From Sedimentitalea sp042687825 (GTDB lineage Bacteria; Pseudomonadota; Alphaproteobacteria; Rhodobacterales; Rhodobacteraceae), in NCBI RefSeq assembly GCF_042687825.1, contig NZ_JBHUQE010000025.1:1-38977 (forward strand): DNA of 38,977 bases, written 5' to 3'. Under the pieces are notes generated by a model, which was not told the DNA's origin, did not search any database, and saw only the letters and a program-made list of their open reading frames with translations. A program made the translations under genes and the position numbers. This document shows positions 7,872 to 17,514 of the stretch, in pieces (within the stretch, counting starts at the first letter, position 1; every line of letters starts with the position of its first letter).

Positions 7872-10069
7872 CCGATTTCACCATGAAAAAGGACGCCGAC
7901 GGCGTCGCCACCATCACCTGGGACGTGCCCGGAAAATCCATGAACGTCATGTCGATGCATGGCGGGGCCGAGCTGAACGCGCTGATCGACGAAGCGCTGA
8001 CCGATGACTCGGTCAAGGGGATCGTCATCACCAGCGGCAAGGACGGCTCGTTCGCCGGAGGGATGGATCTGAATGTTCTGGCCGAGATCCGCGTCAAGGC
8101 AGGCGATGATCCGGCGCAGGCGCTGTTCGATTTTACGATGAACGGCCATCACATGCTGCGCAACATCGAACTGGCCGGCATGGACCCCAAGACAAAAAAG
8201 GGCGGTAAACCGATCGCCGCCGCCCTGCCCGGCACAGCAGCGGGTATCGGCCTGGAACTGGCGCTGGCCACGCACAGGATCTTTGTCAGCGAGAACCCCA
8301 AGGCCCGTTATGGCCTGCCCGAGATTCTGCTGGGCCTGTTCCCCGGCGCTGGCGGCACCACCCGGCTGGTGCGCAAGATGGGCGCCATGGGCGCGTCACC
8401 GTATCTGCTGGAAGGCAAGATGCTGGACGCCGCCAAGGCGAAATCCGCCGGTCTGATCGACGAAGTGGTCGCCGATCCGGTGGCCGCCGCGCGCGCCTGG
8501 GTGCTGACCGCCAAGGATGCGGATATCGTGAAACCCTGGGATGCCAAGGGCTACAAGATGCCCGGCGGCGCGCCCTATCATCCGGCCGGTTTCATGACCT
8601 TTGTTGGTGCCAACGCCATGGTCAACGGCAAGACCCAAGGGGCGTTTCCGGCCGCCAAGGCGCTCTTGAGCGCCGTATACGAGGGGGCGCTGGTCGATTT
8701 CGATACCGCGCTCAGAATCGAGGCGCGTTGGTTCACTCAGGTGCTGCTGAATCCGTCATCGGCCGCCATGGTCCGGTCGCTGTTCGTCAACAAGGAGGCG
8801 CTGGAGAAAGGCGCCGTTCGTCCCAAGGACGTGGCCGACCAGCGGGTCCGGAAACTGGGGGTCCTGGGTGCGGGCATGATGGGCGCGGGCATCGCGCTGG
8901 TCAGCGCGCAGGCCGGGATCGAGGTGGTTCTGGTCGACCGCGATCAGGCCGCCGCCGACAAGGGCAAGGCCTATACCGAGACCTATCTGGACAAGGGCAT
9001 CGCCCGCAAGAAGGTGACCCCGGAAAAGAAAGATGCGATGCTGTCCCGGATCACCGCCACTGCCGATCTGGACCAGTTGAAGGGCTGCGACCTGATCATT
9101 GAGGCGGTGTTCGAGGACCCCAAGGTCAAGGCGGAAATGACCCAAAAAGTCGAGGCGATCATTCCCGAGGACTGCATTTTCGCGTCCAACACCTCGACCC
9201 TGCCGATCACCGAACTGGCCAAGGCCTCGGCCCGCCCGGAGCAGTTCATCGGCATTCATTTCTTCTCGCCCGTGGAAAAGATGCTGCTGGTCGAGATCAT
9301 CAAGGGCAAGCAAACCGGGCCGCGCGCCGTGGCCAAGGCGCTGGACTATGTGCGCCAGATCCGCAAGACGCCGATCGTGGTCAACGATGCGCGGTTCTTC
9401 TACTGCAACCGCTGCATCATCCCCTATTTCAACGAGGGCGCGCGCATGATCACCGAGGGTGTTGCGGCGCCGATGATCGATCATGCCGCCCGGCAGCTTG
9501 GCTTTCCGGTCGGCCCGATCCAGCTGACCGACGAGACCAGCATCGATCTGGGCGCCAAGATCGCGCGGGCCACCAAGGCGGCGATGGGCGATGCCTATCC
9601 CGAGAGCGCGGCTGACGATCTGATCTTCTGGCTTGAGGCCGAGGGGCGTCTGGGGCGCAAGGCCAAGGCCGGGTTCTTTGACTATGACGAAAAGGGCAAA
9701 CGCCAGGGATACTGGCCCGGCCTGCGGCAGAAATACCCGCTGGCCGAGGTACAGCCCGATCTGATCGAGGTGCAGGAACGGCTGATGTTCATCCAGGTGC
9801 TCGAAGCGGTGCGGGCGCTGGAAGAAGGCGTGATCGAGGATATCCGCGAAGCCGATGTCGGCGCGATCCTGGCCTGGGGCTTTGCGCCTTGGTCCGGCGG
9901 TCCGCTCAGTTGGCTGGACATAATCGGCGCCCCCTACGCGGTCGAACGTTGCGATCAGTTGACGTCCACCTATGGCGATCGCTTTGCCTGCCCGCCGCTG
10001 CTGCGCGAAATGGCCGAAAAGGGTCAGACCTTCTATGGCCGGTTCGCCCCGGCAGAGCAGGCGGCCTGA
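7868..10069 (+). CDS. Bifunctional enoyl-CoA hydratase / 3-hydroxyacyl-CoA dehydrogenase, FadJ-like (733 aa)
   Basis: Catalyses the second and third steps of beta-oxidation. The crotonase domain (1-~290) has the oxyanion segment FAGGMDLNVL and both catalytic glutamates: Glu130 in GIGLELALATH and Glu152 in LPEILLGLFPGAGG. The NAD-binding domain begins at 328 with VLGAGMMGAGIA; the dehydrogenase His463 and Glu475 sit in GIHFFSPVEKMLLVEIIKG. The C-terminal helical domains fill the rest. Length is usual for FadJ (about 715-735). The start ATG overlaps the cupin stop. A strong terminator 117 bases downstream closes the operon. Confidence 0.93.
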   Translation: MTDFTMKKDADGVATITWDVPGKSMNVMSMHGGAELNALIDEALTDDSVKGIVITSGKDGSFAGGMDLNVLAEIRVKAGDDPAQALFDFTMNGHHMLRNIELAGMDPKTKKGGKPIAAALPGTAAGIGLELALATHRIFVSENPKARYGLPEILLGLFPGAGGTTRLVRKMGAMGASPYLLEGKMLDAAKAKSAGLIDEVVADPVAAARAWVLTAKDADIVKPWDAKGYKMPGGAPYHPAGFMTFVGANAMVNGKTQGAFPAAKALLSAVYEGALVDFDTALRIEARWFTQVLLNPSSAAMVRSLFVNKEALEKGAVRPKDVADQRVRKLGVLGAGMMGAGIALVSAQAGIEVVLVDRDQAAADKGKAYTETYLDKGIARKKVTPEKKDAMLSRITATADLDQLKGCDLIIEAVFEDPKVKAEMTQKVEAIIPEDCIFASNTSTLPITELAKASARPEQFIGIHFFSPVEKMLLVEIIKGKQTGPRAVAKALDYVRQIRKTPIVVNDARFFYCNRCIIPYFNEGARMITEGVAAPMIDHAARQLGFPVGPIQLTDETSIDLGAKIARATKAAMGDAYPESAADDLIFWLEAEGRLGRKAKAGFFDYDEKGKRQGYWPGLRQKYPLAEVQPDLIEVQERLMFIQVLEAVRALEEGVIEDIREADVGAILAWGFAPWSGGPLSWLDIIGAPYAVERCDQLTSTYGDRFACPPLLREMAEKGQTFYGRFAPAEQAA

Positions 10070-10926
10070 CCCCGATCCATGCGCAGCCAGACGGCCCGAA
10101 AAATTGACGGGCCGGCCGCCGTCTGACCCGACGCATTCTCAAGTTGGGACAAGGGTCCGTTTCAGTACGGGTTGTTGCAAGGACCAAGGCGGCGAGCGTA
10201 TCGCCGCCTTTATTCACCTCCCGGTCGGCAAAGATGCGTCGAACCGATGAACCGACACGGTTGCTTGGCGGTCCCGCCGAACCGGACTGCCCCGCGTGTT
10301 GCCCTGTGACGGGCATTCCGTCCAAAAGCGCGAAAATGCTCGTTCCTGGTCGTCTCGGAAAGCCGGACCTGGCGCGTTTACGTGCCGGACGGATTGCTCA
10401 TCTGCGCGGCCGTTCGGTCGACGGCCAAGGGGCTTTTCCTGCCGAGAGCTAACGGCCTGCGGCATTGCTTGCAGAACGCGGCGACGGTTTCCAAAAAATG
10501 GCGATCTCAGCGTCACGACATGTCCGCCGGCGCCTGTGCCACTGCGGGCCGACCCTGATCGTCTCAAAATGCTAAGACATAGCATTGCCGTGGCGGTTCC
10601 CGGCCCTGTCCATCAACATCCCCAAAGCCCTGCAGCTTGGCAGTGTATTCCGCCAGGGCGTCTAATTCCGGGGCGCGCTTTTGTGCCATCGCAGGTTTCG
10701 TCTTTGTGGCAACATGGCATTCAAAGGCGCGGAACGTGTCCCCGACGGCCCCAATTGCTCAAGTTTGGATATCAACCACCGCGCGGGACTTTTCGGGCCT
10801 TCGACCGAGAAGGCAGCCGGAGGGCACCGATCACGGCCACGCTTGGCAGGGCGTCCATGGCCCGGGTTGCGCCTTGTTCAATAGACCTGCCATTTGTGTT
10901 AAGGTGTTGACGCATCTGGAGGTGCT
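10070..10926. other. Gene-poor intergenic region between fadJ and the binding protein
   Basis: 857 bases in which I see no convincing gene; short frames on both strands have arginine/proline-rich translations without recognisable motifs. It holds a hairpin (10088-10095 pairing with 10118-10125), the terminator at 10186-10214, and a small perfect stem GGCCGT/ACGGCC near 10410-10430. The final 60 bases should contain the promoter of the next operon, and GGAGG at 10919-10923 is its ribosome site. Confidence 0.5.
10186..10214 (+). terminator. Rho-independent terminator of the beta-oxidation operon
   Basis: Arms AAGGCGGCGA (10186-10195) and TCGCCGCCTT (10201-10210) pair perfectly over 10 bases around a 5-base loop, followed by TATT. 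It lies 117 bases after the fadJ stop. The T-tract is short but continues the stem AA/TT pairs. Confidence 0.75.
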
Positions 10927-11955
10927 ATGAGGTCGCTCGCATCCCTTTTCGCGTTTTGCCTGATGTCGGTCGGGTCAACGACCGGACCGTCCGATGCGGC
11001 CGACAGCATATTGGATGCAGTACGAGAGCGCGGCTATGTCAGGTGTTCCATCGGAAACCGGTTGGTCGGCGATACCCGTATTGGCGAGGAAGGCTATGAA
11101 GGTTTCTTCCCCGAATTCTGCAGAGGGGTCGCCCTCGCGGTTTTCGGCGATCGGAATGCCGTGCAGATGTCGCCAACATTGATTCGGGCCGGTCTGCAAA
11201 GCATCGCGGATGGCGAGGTCGACATCTACGTTTCGAATGTTACATGGACATTTTCCCGCGACATCTCGCTTCATCTGACACCCGCCGCTGTTCTCTACTA
11301 TGACGGACAGGGCTTCATGTCCCATCGTGGTACGTTCGACGGTCCGCTGGCCAAAGTGCAAAAAACAACCGTCTGTGTTTCGCGGGCGACGACATCGATC
11401 GGAAATCTGCAAGATTTCGTCAAGCGACACGGGCTGAATTGGCAAATTCTGCCCTTTGAATCATCGCAAGGACGCAACGATGCCTTTTTCTCGCATCGTT
11501 GCGATCTGTTGACGACCGACCGGTTCGCATTGGCGACCATGCGGAACTCTGCCCTCGACGATCCGGACAATTATGTTCTGCATGACGAGATCATCTCAAA
11601 GGAGCCACTCGTCGCCTATGTATCCACCCGCGACATGCGATGGGCGAACATTGTTCGCTGGTCCATTTTTGCGACCCTGTTGGCCGAGGAGAAGGGCATT
11701 ACCCGCGCCAATGTCAAAATACATCTCGACAGCCGCGATCCCGAAGTGCGCCGCCTGCTTGGCGTCGACAAGATGGAAAGTACCACCAAGGCGGGGCTGG
11801 CAACCGATTGGGCACGCAACGTAATCGCAGGCGTGGGGAATTACGGCGAAATCTTTGACAGATATCTCGGTCCGGGCAGTCCGATGAATATTGATCGCGG
11901 ACTTAATCGCCTCTGGACCGACGGTGGTTTGATGATCAGCCCACCCTTCCGATAG
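10927..11955 (+). CDS. AapJ-like periplasmic amino-acid binding protein, orphan (342 aa)
   Basis: A signal peptide (about 1-24, likely cut at SDA-AD) precedes a type II periplasmic binding fold. The segments VRCSIGNRL, FFPEFCRGVALAVFGD, GEVDIYVSNVTWTFSRD and YYDGQGFM follow the order and spacing of AapJ, the binding protein of the general L-amino acid ABC transporter. In AapJ as I recall it the fourth segment reads RNTTWT; here the arginine is serine, so ligand preference may differ. No permease or ATPase genes are adjacent; instead the stop is only 9 bases before a membrane adenylate cyclase gene. Inference: it senses a ligand for the cyclase rather than feeding a transporter. RBS GGAGG before ATG 10927. 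Confidence 0.85.
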   Translation: MRSLASLFAFCLMSVGSTTGPSDAADSILDAVRERGYVRCSIGNRLVGDTRIGEEGYEGFFPEFCRGVALAVFGDRNAVQMSPTLIRAGLQSIADGEVDIYVSNVTWTFSRDISLHLTPAAVLYYDGQGFMSHRGTFDGPLAKVQKTTVCVSRATTSIGNLQDFVKRHGLNWQILPFESSQGRNDAFFSHRCDLLTTDRFALATMRNSALDDPDNYVLHDEIISKEPLVAYVSTRDMRWANIVRWSIFATLLAEEKGITRANVKIHLDSRDPEVRRLLGVDKMESTTKAGLATDWARNVIAGVGNYGEIFDRYLGPGSPMNIDRGLNRLWTDGGLMISPPFR

Positions 11956-11964
11956 GCCGGGTCG

Positions 11965-14034
11965 GTGGAGGGTACCCACAAGAAACCTATAGATGCGCGT
12001 CAGCGCGTTTCGACACTGCTGTTCACGATCCTTGCCGGAGTTGCGGCGCTGCTTGGCTTGGGGCTGGTTCTGATCACGATCCGGCTTTTTGAAATCCGGG
12101 GCGAACTCGATCTGCTAAGGGACACGTCGCTGCCACGTCTGATCAAGCTTTCTCAGCTGTCTCAGGATGCGTCGGCGATCAGCTCGATCGCTCCGGCACT
12201 TAGCCAGGCGCCAACCCGGTCGGAGTATGACACGTTGCTTGCACGAATTCAGGACAAGAAAGCCTCTTTGAACGCGCTGATCCGAGAGCTGGCCGGGCAT
12301 TTTGAAACCCCCGAACGCATTGATGCACTGCTGCGCAGTACCGATTTGCTCATCGCCAACCTCGCGCAACTGACGGGTGCCGTGGACCATCAGATCGCCG
12401 TCGACCGGCAGCTAGAAGCTATTGCCGAGGGCTTTGAGCGAAACCTTGGATTGCTCCAAAGCATCGACGAAACGGCGGATACCGAAACCCGCGCGGTTGC
12501 GTCCCAGGCTGTTTTTCATGTCAACAGGATGATTCTGGACATGAACCGGGCGCGGCTCGCAAAGAACCGGCGCGCCGTAGATGACAGCTTTGATGCGCTG
12601 AACCGGCGTCTCTTGCTTATCACCACTGACGCTCGCCCCAGTCCTCGCGACATCAAAGCGGCGCGGGACATCGCTGCACTTTGGAACTTGTCAGGTCAGG
12701 AAATCCCGTCGAAGAAATCAACCCAACTTGCCAATGCCTTTCGGATCAAGGCCCTGGTCGAAGAGAACTCGTTGATTACGAACCGGCTTCTCAGTAGCGC
12801 CAGCAATGAGTTCTGGCGTGCCGGATCGGAGCTGGAAATGCAGATCCGACTGGTAAACGAAACGACGCGGTTCACGCTGATGGTCATTTTCGGCATGGTC
12901 CTGCTGCTGCTACTGGGCGCCTTTATGGTCCTGAGGGTGCTCAACCAGCGTGTGTTCCGGCGCCTCGAACAGATGCGGCAATCTCTGGCGCGCTTCGCCA
13001 AGGACCGCGAACACGGGCTGGCCGATACCCGCCCGGATGAAATCGGTCAGATTTCGGCTGCGATGGCGCATTACATGAGCGTCATCGACGAACGGGAAAA
13101 ACAACTGGCCAAACAAACGACCGCGCTGGAGCGGCTGTCAAAACAGTTGGCAAAGTACCTCTCGCCGCAGGTCTATGACTCGATTTTCACCGGCAAACAG
13201 GAAGTCAAACTCGTCAGCAGCCGGAAAAAGTTGACAATATTCTTTTCCGATATCGTCGGATTTACCGAAACCGCCGATCGGCTCGAATCAGAGGAACTGA
13301 CACAGCTCCTGAACCACTATCTCACCGAAATGTCGCAGATCGCCTTTCGTCACGGCGCCACCATCGACAAATATGTCGGCGACGCAATTCTCATCTTTTT
13401 TGGAGACCCCGAAACGCGCGGTGTCCAGGCTGACGCACTTGCCTGCGTGGCCATGGCGCTGGACATGCAAAAGCGGATGGAACAGCTTCAGGATCAGTGG
13501 CGCAAATCGGGCATCGAAAGGCCGATGACCGCCCGCATGGGTATCCATACCGGCTATTGCACGGTGGGCAATTTTGGCAGCGAAGACAGGCTGGACTACA
13601 CCATTATCGGCAGCGCGGTCAATATTGCATCCCGGCTGGAAACCCTTGCGAAACCGGGCGAAATCCTGATCTCATACGAAACCTACGCCCATGTGGCGGA
13701 CAAGATCGCATGCCGCGCGCGCGGCGAGATCGGCGTCAAGGGTATCGCCTATCCGGTCGCAACCTATAGCGTTCTCGACGCCCGCCAGGCTCTCGAAGGC
13801 CTTCAGAACGAGTTGCACGCGCATCACGCCCATCTTCGTCTGGACCTGAATGTCGGCCTCATGGGACCCGAGGACCGCGAGACCGCCGCTGAAAGTCTGA
13901 AAAAGGCATTGCGGTTGCTGGAACACGGCCCTCACGGGATGCAAGCACCCCAGCATGACGGAGCCCTGAAAGGCAAACGGACTGAAGAGGCCACATCTGT
14001 TCCATCGCAGGACAATCCGAGCACAAGAAAGTAA
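11965..14034 (+). CDS. Membrane-bound class III adenylate cyclase with helical periplasmic sensor and HAMP (689 aa)
   Basis: Makes cyclic AMP from ATP at the inner membrane. TM1 is about 16-40, followed by a 260-residue periplasmic region that is mostly amphipathic helix, TM2 at 303-325 (LMVIFGMVLLLLLGAFMVL), a HAMP linker (326-378), a short coiled coil, and the cyclase domain (about 422-605). Metal aspartates are Asp429 in FFSDIVGFTE and Asp473 in KYVGDAILIFF; purine-selecting Lys592 and Asp544 indicate ATP; Asn553 and Arg557 stabilise the transition state. All are present, so it should be active. The start is a GTG at 11965 with a weak ribosome site. The tail after 610 is unassigned and low complexity at the end. 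Confidence 0.9.
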   Translation: MEGTHKKPIDARQRVSTLLFTILAGVAALLGLGLVLITIRLFEIRGELDLLRDTSLPRLIKLSQLSQDASAISSIAPALSQAPTRSEYDTLLARIQDKKASLNALIRELAGHFETPERIDALLRSTDLLIANLAQLTGAVDHQIAVDRQLEAIAEGFERNLGLLQSIDETADTETRAVASQAVFHVNRMILDMNRARLAKNRRAVDDSFDALNRRLLLITTDARPSPRDIKAARDIAALWNLSGQEIPSKKSTQLANAFRIKALVEENSLITNRLLSSASNEFWRAGSELEMQIRLVNETTRFTLMVIFGMVLLLLLGAFMVLRVLNQRVFRRLEQMRQSLARFAKDREHGLADTRPDEIGQISAAMAHYMSVIDEREKQLAKQTTALERLSKQLAKYLSPQVYDSIFTGKQEVKLVSSRKKLTIFFSDIVGFTETADRLESEELTQLLNHYLTEMSQIAFRHGATIDKYVGDAILIFFGDPETRGVQADALACVAMALDMQKRMEQLQDQWRKSGIERPMTARMGIHTGYCTVGNFGSEDRLDYTIIGSAVNIASRLETLAKPGEILISYETYAHVADKIACRARGEIGVKGIAYPVATYSVLDARQALEGLQNELHAHHAHLRLDLNVGLMGPEDRETAAESLKKALRLLEHGPHGMQAPQHDGALKGKRTEEATSVPSQDNPSTRK

Positions 14035-14251
14035 CCTCTGCGCATGACACGCGGCGCCTGTCAGAACGTGTGTCAGAGGCCTTTGTGATTGCGCCTGGAC
14101 CCCGTTCTTTAGGAACGCCTGCTCAACTGCCCTTTGGACATCGGTTTGGAAAGAAGCACACATCAGAAAGATACAAGTACCTGAAAAAAATGGAACTATG
14201 GCGCAGGATCAGCGCGTCTGAACACTGTAAAAGCACGTTTCCATCAGCCTT

Positions 14252-14420
14252 TCACGGGTTTTGCCGGGCGCGATAGGACACTGCCCGTTTTCCGATGTTT
14301 GCAACGGTCGCGGCAACGTAGGGTTTGTCGGTCGCGCCGCAGGGGCCGTACAATCGACGACTGTTCAGCGCAGGGTCGCGATTGAGTTCGGCGAACAGCG
14401 CATTGGCCCATTTTTCCCGA
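14252..14420 (-). pseudogene. Possible remnant of an unidentified gene
   Basis: The minus-strand frame closing with the TGA at 14254-14252 reads WANALFAELNRDPALNSRRL, then YGPCGATDKPYVAATV and ANIGKRAVSYRARQNP, which looks like a genuine protein end with balanced composition. Upstream in this frame the composition turns proline/arginine-rich and no credible start exists before the groEL terminator. A neighbouring frame has RDLAGTRLFETAKKSGKMGQ just upstream, suggesting a frameshift. No family is recognised. Either a decayed gene or chance. Confidence 0.22.
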
Positions 14421-14568
14421 CTTCTTTGCGGTTTCGAACAGGCGGGTCCCGGCAAGGTCGCGGATGCCTGCAGGCGGTGCCCGGGTATCCGCCGGCCCGG
14501 TGGGGCGTCCGTGCTGACCCTTGTCGGACGGGCGGCACCGCTTTGCCTGCGGTCCCGTGTGGCACAAC

Positions 14569-14600
14569 AAAAAGGCGGCCCCGCGCAAGGCAGGGCCGCC
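14569..14600 (-). terminator. Rho-independent terminator of groESL
   Basis: On the minus strand GGCGGCCC (14600-14593) pairs with GGGCCGCC (14581-14574) around an 11-base loop, followed directly by TTTTT (14573-14569). It lies 45 bases past the groEL stop. This is a canonical intrinsic terminator. Confidence 0.88.
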
Positions 14601-14644
14601 ATCGTCTTGCCGCCGCACAAGGTGGGCGGAAAAACCGGGTCGGT

Positions 14645-16288
<1,644 letters not shown>

Positions 16289-16337
16289 ATTGCTTGTCTC
16301 CTAGTTCGTATTGTTGAGATCAGACGATCCGAGGCGT

Positions 16338-16649
16338 TCAGGCCGCTTTGGCGGCTGCGCTCTCTTCGATGATCCCCAGAATGTCGCTTTCTTTCATGAT
16401 CAGCAGTTCTTCGCCGTCAACGGTGACTTCGGTGCCGGACCATTTGCCAAACAGGATCTTGTCGCCGTCGGTCACAGCCATCGCGATCAGCTCGCCGCTG
16501 TCCTTGCGGGCGCCCTCGCCACAGGCAACAACGATTCCTTCGGCCGGCTTTTCCTTGGCGCTGTCGGGGATGATCAGTCCGCCAGCGGTTTTTTCGTCGC
16601 TTTCCACGCGGCGCACCAGCACCCGGTCATGAAGTGGTTTGAATGCCAT
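16338..16649 (-). CDS. groES: Co-chaperonin GroES (103 aa)
   Basis: The 10-kDa lid of GroEL. The N-terminus MAFKPLHDRVLVRRVESDEK, the mobile loop (about 16-35, with TAGGLIIPD) and the KWSGTEVTVDGEELLIMKES strand near the C-terminus are diagnostic. Length is normal, with an Ala-rich tail (EESAAAKAA). First gene of the groESL operon; its start lies 64 bases downstream of the CIRCE operator, on the minus strand. Confidence 0.98.
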   Translation of the reverse strand: MAFKPLHDRVLVRRVESDEKTAGGLIIPDSAKEKPAEGIVVACGEGARKDSGELIAMAVTDGDKILFGKWSGTEVTVDGEELLIMKESDILGIIEESAAAKAA

Positions 16650-16712
16650 CTTTGCAGCTCCTTAACGCTCAAAGTTCTGTGTCTCTGGTCCGGCACTCCC
16701 TAGCCCGGACCA

Positions 16713-16739
16713 TTAGCACTCACCTGCATCGAGTGCTAA
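16713..16739. promoter_or_regulatory. CIRCE element (HrcA operator) of groESL
   Basis: TTAGCACTC (16713-16721), a 9-base spacer, and GAGTGCTAA (16731-16739) match the consensus CIRCE inverted repeat exactly. In alphaproteobacteria the HrcA repressor binds this site and releases it on heat shock or when GroEL is titrated by unfolded proteins. It sits in the groES leader/promoter. Confidence 0.97.
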
Positions 16740-16788
16740 TGCCGCATAGCTAGGGAGAGCCCGAATGCAAGTCAACAGGTCTGTGAAC

Positions 16789-16813
16789 AAAAAAAGCCCG
16801 GCAAAAACCGGGC
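16789..16813 (-). terminator. Rho-independent terminator facing leftward
   Basis: On the minus strand GCCCGG (16813-16808) pairs with CCGGGC (16801-16796) across a 6-base T-rich loop and is followed by seven Ts (16795-16789). It ends a minus-strand transcript coming from the right, yet the nearest minus-strand gene in that direction stops at 17515. It may serve a small RNA or a long 3' untranslated region. Confidence 0.82.
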
Positions 16814-16924
16814 GTCGGTCGACGCCGGCATAAGCCAGCACGCCGCTTGCGCAAGAGCCCTTCGAGGGGCGGTACGATCGGCCAAAAATCAGCTGACACG
16901 CCTTGCCGTCCGTGCGGCCCCTGG

Positions 16925-17030
16925 CAGAAACAAGGCCGCCCCAGCCCCCAACCGGGACAAGGGCGGCCTCCGCTCTGTGTCAGTCTTGAGGCGCCACGCC
17001 GAGTCGTCCAATTCGCGACACGTGGCCTCG
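16925..17030 (-). ncRNA. Candidate small RNA with terminator-like 3' end
   Basis: Read leftward from 17029: GAGGCCACG pairs with CGTGGCGCCTC (17029-17021 with 16998-16988, a two-base bulge), then a linker, then GGCCGCCC (16968-16961) pairs perfectly with GGGCGGCC (16941-16934), followed by TTGTTTC. Two stems followed by a T-rich end in a gene-free region is the layout of many bacterial small RNAs. No known family is recognised and no promoter is assigned. It may equally be the 3' end of the DUF2161 transcript. Confidence 0.3.
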
Positions 17031-17514
17031 TAAATGGTTCCCTCTCCCTTTCGCGGCGCGGTCCAAAGACAACGGCCCGCACCCGCCGAAAAGCGTCGAA
17101 ATAGACTCAAGACCAGACGCGCCCGCACTCGGAGCGGGTTGTTATGCTATGGTCTTATCCAAAGAACCCGAATGTGCACCTGCGAAATCCGATAACTTCT
17201 GCTGCAAGACCTACAACGAAATTGTCGTAGCCGGCCGACAGGCCAGAGGACATGTAATGGTGATCATCAAATCCCCCCTCTCACAACGTCACTGGGTAAC
17301 AAGGGCACGAAAAGAAACAAAAAACTGGTGAACCAGCAGACACCAAAAGTGTAGGCAAAAAACCGCGCATTACTATCAATTTCTGCGTAAATTCGCCGAA
17401 AGGCTCGATTTTACAATCGGACGCCTATAGGCGAAATCCAGCCTGCCTACCACAGGTTGAGACTTCTGCCATTGCTACTCCGTTCGAGCAGGTCGCGAAT
17501 CACGATCGGACGAA

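Larger units (their letters stand above)
14035..14644. other. Intergenic region between the adenylate cyclase and groEL
   Basis: 610 bases. The first part has an imperfect hairpin (CCTCTG at 14035-14040 pairing with CAGAGG at 14074-14079), a possible end of the cyclase transcript. The middle carries a minus-strand frame ending at 14252 whose last 50 codons look protein-like (see the separate entry). The right end contains the groEL terminator. No complete gene is supported. Confidence 0.45.
16740..17514. other. Non-coding region between groES and the DUF2161 gene
   Basis: 775 bases without a supported protein gene. It contains the groESL upstream region, two minus-strand terminator-like hairpins (16789-16813 and 16927-16968), another stem at 16988-17029, and from about 17150 to 17450 a visibly AT-richer stretch with A-runs. 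A 60-codon plus-strand frame at 17149-17331 is open, but its product has no recognisable feature. Confidence 0.5.

Noticed and set aside
14035..14079. Intrinsic terminator directly after the adenylate cyclase gene
   Set aside because: Only a broken stem (CCTCTG/CAGAGG with a bulge) and no T-run; not strong enough to call.
16925..17128. Small minus-strand protein reading GTIYEATCRELDDSAWRLKT
   Set aside because: Part of the frame looks protein-like, but it runs through two strong stems and has no ribosome site or ATG near the plausible segment.
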